Assembly (NCBI GenBank): GCA_016934515.1
Contig: JAFGSR010000004.1
Span: 1 to 42,290, forward strand
Reading direction: 5' to 3'
Length of the DNA stretch: 42,290 nucleotides
From: Sedimentisphaerales bacterium
GTDB taxonomy: Bacteria > Planctomycetota > Phycisphaerae > Sedimentisphaerales > SM23-30
Shown here: positions 35,515 to 42,290 of the stretch, piece after piece
Position numbering within the stretch: position 1 is the stretch's first letter
Layout of the letters: every line of letters starts with the position of its first letter
Position numbers and translations under genes: made by a program
The notes under the pieces: generated by a model
Told to the model about the DNA's origin: nothing
Databases searched by the model: none
The model's input: only the letters and a program-made list of their open reading frames with translations

Positions 35515-36951
35515 ATGAGCAAACCGAAAAAAAACAACCCACAAAATGACGCTAAATTTTCCCGACGCCAGTTCATTCGTGGCACCACCGCTGCCGCTGC
35601 CGCTTTTACCATCGTACCCCGCCACGTTCTCGGCGGCACCGACCAAACCCCGCCCAGCGAAAAAATTAATATCGCCGTTATTGGTACCGGTGGCCAAGGC
35701 ATTACCAACATTAAAGCACTGCTCGGCGAGCCGGACACCCACATCGTGGCCATTTGCGATGTAAACGAGCAAAGTGATTATAGCGCTTTCTATTACGGCG
35801 GCACCGCCGGCTGGAAATCCGCTCTCGAGGTCATGGAAAAAGATTATCTCCAGAAAAATCCCAACGGCACCTACCCCGGTTGTCCACACTATGAAGATTT
35901 CCGCGAAATGTTTAATGACCGCGACGATATCGATGCCGTCTTAATCGCCACGCCCGACCACGTCCACTCCGTCGCCACCATGGCTGCCATCAAAAACCGC
36001 AAGCACATTTACTGTGAAAAACCTCTCACCCACTCGATTTATGAAACCCGCATGGTAACCGAAGCCGCCAAAAAATCCGGACTCGCTACCCAGATGGGCA
36101 ACCAAGGACATTCCGGCCAGGGAATCCGACTTACCGTTGAATGGATTCGCGATGGTGCCATCGGCGAGGTTAACGAAGTGCATGTCTGGTCCACAGTAAG
36201 CGGCAGAGACTGGACCAAATTCCTCTCTCGACCCGAAGACACCCCGCCCGTTCCCAGGGGGCTCAATTGGGATTTGTGGCTCGGACCCGCTCAGCCGCGT
36301 ACCTACCACCCAGCCTACGCTCCATACAACTGGCGAGGATGGTGGGATTTCGGCACCGGAGCCATTGGCGATATGGCTTGCCATAATTTCGACCCCGCCT
36401 TCTGGGCCCTCGATCTGGGACATCCCGAAACCGTCGAAGCCAGTTCTTCAAAACTCAATCCCGAATCCGTTCCCACTGCCTGCCTCTACCGCTACAAGTT
36501 CCCCGCCAAAAACGGTCGCGGCCCGGTCTATGTCACCTGGTACGATGGCGGCTTGATGCCCCCGCGACCCGAAGAACTCGAACCCGAGCGGAAAATGGGC
36601 GACAATGGAATTTTGTTCGTTGGCTCCAAGGGCAAAATCCTCGCCCCCGGCTGGGGCGGCACCCCACGCATCATTCCCGAAACCAAAATGCAAGCCTACC
36701 AGCGACCTCCCAAAACCATACCCCGCACCAAAGGCCATCATCGCTCCTGGCTTGACGCCTGCAAGGGCGGCATCCCCGCAAGTTCCAATTTCGATTATGC
36801 CGGGCCTCTCACCGAAACGGTACTGCTCGGCAATGTCGCTTTACGCACCGGTAAAAAATTGTACTGGGACGGCCCCTCCATGAAAGCCACCAACGCCCCC
36901 GAAGCCGACCAATTCATCAAACCTCAATTCCGACCCGGCTGGACACTTTAA
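35515..36951 (+). CDS. Tat-exported Gfo/Idh/MocA family oxidoreductase (copy 2)
   Basis: The start at 35515 (MSKPKKNNP) has AAAGGA about 10 bases upstream; the open frame upstream to 35461 has no support. The product has 478 residues. A twin-arginine signal, SRRQFIRGTTAAAAAFTIVP, precedes the Rossmann domain with INIAVIGTGGQGITN and VAICDVNEQ. The lysine motif reads IYCEKPLTHS. Further family segments are TQMGNQGHSGQG, VWSTVSGRDWTKF and GDMACHNFDPAFWAL. It resembles the planctomycete group of secreted family members. It is 155 bases upstream of the GH78 gene on the same strand and divergent from DUF1080, so it may act on products of rhamnoside cleavage. The substrate is not known. Confidence 0.93.
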   Translation: MSKPKKNNPQNDAKFSRRQFIRGTTAAAAAFTIVPRHVLGGTDQTPPSEKINIAVIGTGGQGITNIKALLGEPDTHIVAICDVNEQSDYSAFYYGGTAGWKSALEVMEKDYLQKNPNGTYPGCPHYEDFREMFNDRDDIDAVLIATPDHVHSVATMAAIKNRKHIYCEKPLTHSIYETRMVTEAAKKSGLATQMGNQGHSGQGIRLTVEWIRDGAIGEVNEVHVWSTVSGRDWTKFLSRPEDTPPVPRGLNWDLWLGPAQPRTYHPAYAPYNWRGWWDFGTGAIGDMACHNFDPAFWALDLGHPETVEASSSKLNPESVPTACLYRYKFPAKNGRGPVYVTWYDGGLMPPRPEELEPERKMGDNGILFVGSKGKILAPGWGGTPRIIPETKMQAYQRPPKTIPRTKGHHRSWLDACKGGIPASSNFDYAGPLTETVLLGNVALRTGKKLYWDGPSMKATNAPEADQFIKPQFRPGWTL

Positions 36952-37106
36952 AAACTGCTGCATAATAGCAACTGCAGCATAACTGCAACCAGCCCGACTC
37001 AAAGGAATGGCGTTTATTGGAAATTTCAAAAATATTTAATTCCAACGTACCCAAACAGTGTATAGATGCCCGTCAATTGCTTATCTAAACCAGGAGTTCT
37101 TGGACC

Positions 37107-39863
37107 ATGAAGTTTATTGCCGCTTTATTGTTGATTTCTGTAGGATTGAGTTTCCAAAGCCGCACGGTTTTTGCCGAAAATGATTTAACCATGAATAATT
37201 TACGCTGCGAGTATCTGGTTAATCCGTTGGGAATCGATGTCGTCAAGCCTCGCTTGAGTTGGACCCTGCACTCCGATCAGCGCGGGCAGACACAAACCGC
37301 CTATCAAATCATGGTCGCCACCACCGAGCAATCTCTCAAAAAAAACCAACCTGACCTTTGGGATTCCGGCAAAGTCGATTCGGACCGCTCCATTCAAATT
37401 GAGTACAACGGCAAAGAATTAACGTCGAAAATGGCCTGTTGGTGGAAAGTCCGCGTTTGGGATAAAGACCATCTCCCATCCTCCTGGAGCACACCTGCCT
37501 TTTGGACCATGGGCCTGCTCCAACAGTCGCACTGGCAGGGGCAATGGATTTCTGCCGACCTGCCCAACGACAAGCCCAAAGACTTTATTTGGCCCCTCCC
37601 CTGGCTGCGTAAAACTTTTACCCTCGACGAAAAACCCAATGACGCTTCGATCAATATTAGCGCTCTGGGCTACTACGAACTCTACGTCAATGGAAAAAAA
37701 GTGGACGATTATGTCTTAACTCCCGCCGTCAGCGATTATTCTAAGCGCGCCTTGTATTTGACCCATGACATCAGCAAACACCTCGTCAAGGGAAAAAACT
37801 GCATCGCGGTTTGGCTCGGAAGAGGCTGGAACAAAGGGGTTTTACCAATCGAAATTTATAATAATCCTCCCGTCAGGGCTCAGGTTGATATAACTTCCAC
37901 CACCGGCCAAAAAACCCGCATCTTAACCGACAAATCCTGGAAATATCATACCAGTCCCATCACTCCTCTGGATTTGGGCTCCACTTGGCATTACGGCGGC
38001 GAACGCTACGACGCCCGCCTGGAAATTCCTGATTGGAACCTCGCCGACTTTGACGATTCCACCTGGAAATCCGTCAGGATTATGAATACTGTAAATCCGA
38101 TCATGGCCGCACAAATGGCCCAGCCTAACCGTATTACTGAAATCATCCTCCCCACCTCCGTTGAAAAACTTGAAAATGGCGCTTACCAGATTGACATGGG
38201 ACGAAACTTTTCCGGGTGGCTAAAGTTTCGCATCCGCAATGGAAATCCCGGACAGCAGATAAAACTCGAATACGGTGATAAAATATTTCCCGATTCGCGA
38301 CTGCAATCCTACAGCCAACGCGATGAGTTCATCCTGAACGATCAGCAAACACAAACTTTTTGTAGCAGGTTCAATTACCACGCCTTTCGCTGGGTGAGAA
38401 TTACCGGACTCACCGCTCCCCCGGAACTCACCGACGCCGTTGGTTATTTTATCCACACCGACTACGAACCCGTTTCCGAATTCGAATGCTCCAATGATTT
38501 GCTCAATTGGATCTATCGAACCGTCAATTGGACTTATCGTTGTTTGACTCTCGGTGGTTATGTCGTTGATTGTCCTCATAGAGAAAGGCTGGGCTACGGC
38601 GGCGATTCCGGCACCTCCATGGAAACCGGCATGACCAATTTCAATACCGCTCCTTTTTACACCAAGTGGCTCGCTGACTGGCGCGCTGTACAAAATCAAT
38701 CCACCGGCGAATTCCCTCACACCGCACCGGCTCCTTATAAAGCCGGCGGCGGTCCCGCCTGGAGCGGCATCGGTGTAACTCTGCCTTGGGAAGTGTACCG
38801 TAAATACGGCGATCTCCGTATCCTCGAATTATCCTATCCTGGCATACAAAAATGGATTGCTTTTCTGCAAACCGAAACCAAAGATAACCTCCTCGAACCA
38901 TACATTGCCGGGGATCAGGAAACCTTGGAGTGGAGTTTTCTGGGCGACTGGGTTCCCCCCGGACGTGGTCAGGGCCAGAATGATCGCGTCGATGACCATT
39001 CCACCCTCTTTTTCAACAATTGCTATTATCTCTATAACGTCCAACTCGCCGCAAAAATCGCCGCCATCCTCGCTAAGCAAAACGATGCCGACGATTACCG
39101 GAAAAAAGCACAATTATTGCAACGTCTGATTCACCAGCGTTTTTACAATCCCGATAAAAACACCTACGCCAACGGCGATCAGACTTACCTCGTCATGCCC
39201 CTGCTCTTTGACGTTGTCCCGGACGACCTCCGCAGCCAGGTTATGAAAAATCTGGAAAACGACATCCTCATCAAGCATAAAGGACATCTAAACACCGGCA
39301 TGCACGGCACCTATTTCATGATTAAATTATTCTCCCAACTCAATCGCGATGATCTAACCTTCGAAATGACCAATAAAACAACCTATCCCGGCTGGGGGTT
39401 CATGCTCGAAAACGGTGCCACCTCTATCTGGGAAGAATGGAATGGCAACAATTCCCAGATCCACGACACCCTGCTCTCCATCGGCTCCTGGTTCGTTAAT
39501 AGCCTCGGCGGCATCCAACCGGACGACAACCACCCCGGCTTCAAACATTTCTTCATCAAACCCGCCCTGGTAGGCAACCTCAGCTCTGCTCACGCTTCTT
39601 ACAATTCCATCCACGGCAAAATCAGCAGCCGTTGGAATATTACTAACGATCAATTCACCCTCAACATCCAAATTCCCACCAACACCACCGCAACGGTTTA
39701 CATACCAACCTCCAACCCCGCCCCCGTCACCGAAGGCGCTCTCCCCGCCGCCCAGGCCGACGGCGTCAATTTTCTACGTACCGAAAATAACGCCGCCGTT
39801 TTCCACGTCGCCTCCGGAACTTATTCCTTCACCGCCAAAACCCCAACCAAACCGGATAAATAG
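37107..39863 (+). CDS. Secreted alpha-L-rhamnosidase, glycoside hydrolase family 78
   Basis: GH78 enzymes remove terminal alpha-L-rhamnose from polysaccharides or glycosides by inversion. The 918-residue protein has a signal peptide (MKFIAALLLISVGLSFQSRTVFA). Domains in order: an N-terminal beta-sandwich starting NLRCEYLVNPLGIDVVKPRLSW (pieces LRCEYLVNPLGID and PRLSWTLHS), a DUF4982/CBM67-like sandwich with SALGYYELYVNGKKVDD and WLGRGWNKG, the (alpha/alpha)6 barrel with VVDCPHRERLGYGGDSG, the family's catalytic-region signature, and ENGATSIWEEWNG near the likely base, then a C-terminal sandwich. AGGAG lies 10 bases before the ATG. A perfect 8-bp hairpin at 39921-39938 could end transcription. 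Confidence 0.94.
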   Translation: MKFIAALLLISVGLSFQSRTVFAENDLTMNNLRCEYLVNPLGIDVVKPRLSWTLHSDQRGQTQTAYQIMVATTEQSLKKNQPDLWDSGKVDSDRSIQIEYNGKELTSKMACWWKVRVWDKDHLPSSWSTPAFWTMGLLQQSHWQGQWISADLPNDKPKDFIWPLPWLRKTFTLDEKPNDASINISALGYYELYVNGKKVDDYVLTPAVSDYSKRALYLTHDISKHLVKGKNCIAVWLGRGWNKGVLPIEIYNNPPVRAQVDITSTTGQKTRILTDKSWKYHTSPITPLDLGSTWHYGGERYDARLEIPDWNLADFDDSTWKSVRIMNTVNPIMAAQMAQPNRITEIILPTSVEKLENGAYQIDMGRNFSGWLKFRIRNGNPGQQIKLEYGDKIFPDSRLQSYSQRDEFILNDQQTQTFCSRFNYHAFRWVRITGLTAPPELTDAVGYFIHTDYEPVSEFECSNDLLNWIYRTVNWTYRCLTLGGYVVDCPHRERLGYGGDSGTSMETGMTNFNTAPFYTKWLADWRAVQNQSTGEFPHTAPAPYKAGGGPAWSGIGVTLPWEVYRKYGDLRILELSYPGIQKWIAFLQTETKDNLLEPYIAGDQETLEWSFLGDWVPPGRGQGQNDRVDDHSTLFFNNCYYLYNVQLAAKIAAILAKQNDADDYRKKAQLLQRLIHQRFYNPDKNTYANGDQTYLVMPLLFDVVPDDLRSQVMKNLENDILIKHKGHLNTGMHGTYFMIKLFSQLNRDDLTFEMTNKTTYPGWGFMLENGATSIWEEWNGNNSQIHDTLLSIGSWFVNSLGGIQPDDNHPGFKHFFIKPALVGNLSSAHASYNSIHGKISSRWNITNDQFTLNIQIPTNTTATVYIPTSNPAPVTEGALPAAQADGVNFLRTENNAAVFHVASGTYSFTAKTPTKPDK

Positions 39864-39920
39864 TTCCGGTTCCGCCCCGCACAATCCCGGTCGCATATTT
39901 ACACCCCAACTTATCGGTAG

Positions 39921-39938
39921 GGTGGGGCTCGCCCCACC
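39921..39938. repeat. Perfect palindrome GGTGGGGC-TC-GCCCCACC
   Basis: An 8-bp stem with a 2-base loop, in the context GTAGGGTGGGGCTCGCCCCACC. It begins 58 bases after the GH78 stop and may act as a terminator, but the same kind of GTAGG...CC hairpin appears in many genomes as a dispersed repeat. Confidence 0.5.
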
Positions 39939-40035
39939 GATTTATTCTTACCATTAAAATCCGCATTCATCTGCGTCAATCTGCCGTTTCATCTCTTGAA
40001 CATCCAACACCCAAAATTTAAACCTCTCCCGTACC

Positions 40036-40052
40036 GCCGGCGTCTCGCCGGC
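40036..40052. repeat. Perfect palindrome GCCGGCG-TCT-CGCCGGC
   Basis: Exact 7-bp arms around a TCT loop. Short GC-rich hairpin without a gene; likely a dispersed repeat. Confidence 0.5.
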
Positions 40053-40135
40053 ATTCTTGGAATTCAACACCAACCGTATATCAGCTAGCGAAGCACCGCC
40101 CGTGCCCTGCCCACCATTTATCTGAGGTCGGGTGC

Positions 40136-40166
40136 CATGTTTACACCACGCAGCGGTTTAAGCATG
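40136..40166. repeat. CATG-ended inverted repeat
   Basis: CATGTTTACACC and GGTTTAAGCATG pair with two mismatches around ACGCAGC, in the context GTGCCATG...GCATGTTTC. It resembles a dispersed palindromic element. Confidence 0.4.
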
Positions 40167-40194
40167 TTTCTACACGCCCCACGCACGCACTGTC

Positions 40195-40224
40195 ATTGCG
40201 AGGAGGCGCAGCCGACGAGGCAAT
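40195..40224. repeat. ATTGC...GCAAT palindromic element
   Basis: ATTGCGAGGAGGCGCAGCCG followed by ACGAGGCAAT: the outer ATTGC and GCAAT arms are exact and the inner part is partly paired. It resembles the common 'CATTGCGAGG..CGACGAAGCAATCTC' repeat of many bacterial genomes; identification is by eye. Confidence 0.5.
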
Positions 40225-40267
40225 CTCAACCGTAATAACAAACATTTACGCACCGCACCGCCGCGTC

Positions 40268-40345
40268 ATGCCCGACCTGACCTGCCGCGACCTGCTGCGA
40301 CTAGCGAAGTATGGCGAGCGGGCGCTGGCACGGCGGGTCGGGCAT
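40268..40345. repeat. 78-bp element with 10-bp terminal inverted repeats
   Basis: ATGCCCGACC (40268-40277) and GGTCGGGCAT (40336-40345) are exact inverted repeats flanking 58 GC-rich bases. No transposase is nearby and flanking direct repeats are not evident. It may be a miniature element or a long hairpin. Confidence 0.45.
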
Positions 40346-40427
40346 CCAGAATTACACCACCCCCGCAAAAACAAATCCCTGTCCATTAATGTCCACCAAG
40401 TCCATTCCCGTCCATTCTGTTTGTAGG

Positions 40428-40443
40428 ATGGGTTTCAACCCAT
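40428..40443. repeat. Perfect palindrome ATGGGTT-TC-AACCCAT
   Basis: A 7-bp stem with a 2-base loop, in the context GTAGGATGGGTTTCAACCCATGC. It has the same GTAGG lead as the palindrome at 39921-39938, so the two may be diverged copies of one element. Confidence 0.45.
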
Positions 40444-40702
40444 GCTGTCTTACTGGTTAATAATCCTATCAATTCCTGAGCTATAAACCTTCATTCCTTA
40501 GCCGCCCTGTCATTTGCGTATTATATTTCCATTAATACCTCCTCCTGTAATCAAAAAATAGTCTGACCTGTTTTCTTGTTCCGGCAATTGTTCCTTCGGG
40601 AAAATAAATGGTCAATGGATAAACCTGCGGGATCTTTCCGGCAGAAAGAACACAGGGTTGGCATTTCCATAACGCGTGTGCTTGCGTTTGATTTTAAGTT
40701 CC

Positions 40703-42097
40703 CTACTGAATCTTCATTATATATGCTAAAGAATAATAAGGCGGACGGTTTTCATGCGAATAACTACTTCCGGCGTAATCAGTATATCCGTTATGATAGT
40801 GACCTCCCGCAGTGTTAGTTGTTCGTGTATTATTAAACTCATCCAGATCACGGGCTTCGCCAGGCCCGATTCCGCCATACTCCCAGTCCACATCATATCT
40901 GTCTATATATGTATGATAGTGTTCGCCGGCATAATTAGTGGTATAGTAATGCCGGTGGGAAGGCATTTCGCCGGAACTGAGAGTATGCCGGTTTTCACCG
41001 CCCGTTTCTCCGGTGGTATATGTGTTTCCTGCTCCAACTATAAAACGGTCCCGCAAATCAGGAGTACCGTTCGTTCCATCGCATATTGACCACCCTTCAG
41101 GGATCGATGTTATCGCACCGCCCCACATTACTATTACACCGGCAGGCAGCAGGTCGTTTCCATACTCCTTTATCTTTCCGTTTACATCAAGTTTTCCTGC
41201 GGGTGTGGTCGTGCCGATGCCGACGTTGCCTTCGAAGTAATTTTTCCCGCCGGTAAAGTATCCCGCATAACCGTCGCTGCTTTCTGTTCTGCCGTAAACG
41301 CCGTAGTTGGTTGACGAGGTTCCTGTGGCGCAGCCCCAGACGCCTTTGCTTCCTTCTGCCGAAGTTTCGCCCTTAATAGCGTAGCCCCTGTACACGTCGT
41401 CCATAACGTGTAATTTTGCGCCCGGGGCAGCCCCAGCCGTCCCGATACCGACATTGCAATTCTCAAAAAAACATTCGTATGCGTCGGTATCTACCCGGAA
41501 TAATTCAGTATCCAAAGACTGCACTTTGAATCCGTTCCCGTACTCACCGCAAACGAACAGTGATTTACCACCGAAAACTTCAAGTTTATTCTGCGGTTCC
41601 GCTGTTCCGATACCAACATTGCCGCTGTTAGTGTTATAGATGTCGTTCCCGTTTGCCGACCAGAATCCCGTACTGCCCGGGCCGTTCAACGCATAAAGGG
41701 CATAGGGCGCCGGCGTTAGTTCCTGTCGGGGACGGAGAGGTGCAAAGGCACCAATCTCACCGTCCACCCACACGCCGATCTCCAACCAGCGGGCATCACC
41801 GTCAAAGACACTGTTGCCGAAATCCAGTTTCACCGTGAAGTGCCCCTCAGTCACCTCCACATCCTCTTTGTTAATGGTACTGCCCTGCTGAATCCCGACC
41901 GCAGTATTCGGGTCATCGTAGAGCTTGAATTGAAGAATGTACTTCCCATTAGCCGGCGAACCGGCATCTATCAATTGCCCCTGATACGTAAACGCCGTGC
42001 CCGTATCCGCGGCCCTGCCAACCGTCCCCATGTACAGCAGCATCACCACAATAAAGATACACGTCATTTCCCTTGCTCTTGTGATTTTCGTTTCCAT
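40703..42097 (-). CDS. Secreted protein with NVGIGT repeats and phage-tail-collar C-terminus
   Basis: GGAGG lies 8 bases before the ATG at 42097; a TTG at 42112 is also in frame. The product has 464 residues. A hydrophobic segment ending GTVGRAADTGTAF is a Sec signal. Residues about 35-140 form an N-terminal module (FTYQGQLIDAGSPANGKYIL) common in secreted cell-surface proteins. The middle has the repeated motif NVGIGT (three clear copies: NVGIGTAEPQNKLEV, NVGIGTAGAAPGAKLHV, NVGIGTTTPAGKLDV), seen in trimeric fibre-like proteins. The C-terminus is a tail-collar domain: GWSICDGTNGTPDLRDRFI, MPSHRHYY and ENRPPYYSLAYIMKIQ. No phage genes adjoin it, so it is probably a secreted surface protein. 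Confidence 0.85.
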   Translation of the reverse strand: METKITRAREMTCIFIVVMLLYMGTVGRAADTGTAFTYQGQLIDAGSPANGKYILQFKLYDDPNTAVGIQQGSTINKEDVEVTEGHFTVKLDFGNSVFDGDARWLEIGVWVDGEIGAFAPLRPRQELTPAPYALYALNGPGSTGFWSANGNDIYNTNSGNVGIGTAEPQNKLEVFGGKSLFVCGEYGNGFKVQSLDTELFRVDTDAYECFFENCNVGIGTAGAAPGAKLHVMDDVYRGYAIKGETSAEGSKGVWGCATGTSSTNYGVYGRTESSDGYAGYFTGGKNYFEGNVGIGTTTPAGKLDVNGKIKEYGNDLLPAGVIVMWGGAITSIPEGWSICDGTNGTPDLRDRFIVGAGNTYTTGETGGENRHTLSSGEMPSHRHYYTTNYAGEHYHTYIDRYDVDWEYGGIGPGEARDLDEFNNTRTTNTAGGHYHNGYTDYAGSSYSHENRPPYYSLAYIMKIQ

Positions 42098-42290
42098 GGT
42101 CTGAACCTCCAATACTTGAACCTGAATTCAGTAACCTACGGTTCTGTAAATGTTAATCTTGCGCAGTGTCATTCTGGACCGTATCTGTAACATATTACTA
42201 ATGGTGAACTTTCGCACTTTTCAGGCGACCAAAAGCCATGAATCATAAACAGAAAAATACCAACCTTCCGATGATTGTAGTGGTAAAAAA

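Larger units (their letters stand above)
39864..40702. other. Long intergenic region, repeat-rich
   Basis: About 840 bases between the convergent GH78 and tail-collar genes contain at least six short palindromes (39921-40443). The open frames found in it have no homology by eye and no ribosome site. A few GTCCAT-containing units occur at 40381-40417. The part from 40445 to 40702 is AT-rich without recognisable features. Confidence 0.6.

Noticed and set aside
40196-40426. Rightward 76-codon frame in the repeat-rich region
   Set aside because: It runs through several palindromic repeats, has no ribosome site and no protein-like pattern.
40703-42097. Prophage tail module
   Set aside because: Only one collar-domain protein is present, with a signal peptide; no other phage genes lie in the window.

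Overview
The window most resembles a piece of a Planctomycetota chromosome, possibly of the Phycisphaerae type. This is an inference from gene content: exported PQQ-type beta-propeller proteins, Tat-exported Gfo/Idh/MocA oxidoreductases, a DUF1080 lipoprotein, GH78 and GH97 enzymes, many large secreted proteins, and several genes with weak Shine-Dalgarno sites. No rRNA or other decisive marker is present. Roughly 30 protein genes and two tRNA genes (Tyr-GTA and Gln-CTG) can be supported. No CRISPR array, integrase, complete insertion sequence or prophage module was seen.

Layout. Bases 1-9062 hold an HD-GYP signalling gene that looks frameshifted at its 5' end, a very large exported propeller/methyltransferase hybrid, tRNA-Tyr, glucose-6-phosphate dehydrogenase (zwf), a small metallophosphoesterase and an exported double-hydrolase fusion. 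Bases 9320-15219 are mostly housekeeping: a lipoprotein cyclophilin, then a leftward run gltA - DUF502 - ribE - pdxA - rsmA, and tRNA-Gln. Bases 15596-23463 hold an amidohydrolase with an acidic tail, an unknown membrane-anchored protein, an NSS-family sodium symporter with a tiny one-helix partner of the MetS type, a PEGA lipoprotein, an archaeal-DacZ-like diadenylate cyclase, and panE-tilS. Bases 23465-25905 hold an MBOAT acyltransferase and an SGNH/AlgX-like partner, which look like a polysaccharide O-acetylation pair. MntP and a DUF401 membrane protein follow.

Bases 28270-39863 form a loose glycan-degradation neighbourhood: GH97, a large secreted repeat/coiled-coil protein, a Tat-exported Gfo/Idh/MocA oxidoreductase, a DUF1080 lipoprotein, a second Tat-exported Gfo/Idh/MocA oxidoreductase and a GH78 alpha-L-rhamnosidase. 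A plausible joint role is sugar cleavage outside the cytoplasm through 3-keto intermediates, but no biochemical step is proven by sequence alone. The right end is a repeat-rich intergenic region followed by a secreted protein with NVGIGT repeats and a phage-tail-collar C-terminus.

In the stretches examined, the + strand carries more C than G in both rightward and leftward genes, which suggests a replication strand bias. The most unusual items are the exported propeller-methyltransferase hybrid, the DacZ-like cyclase, the unannotated MetS-like small gene, the repeat protein beside GH97, and the two clusters of small palindromes.
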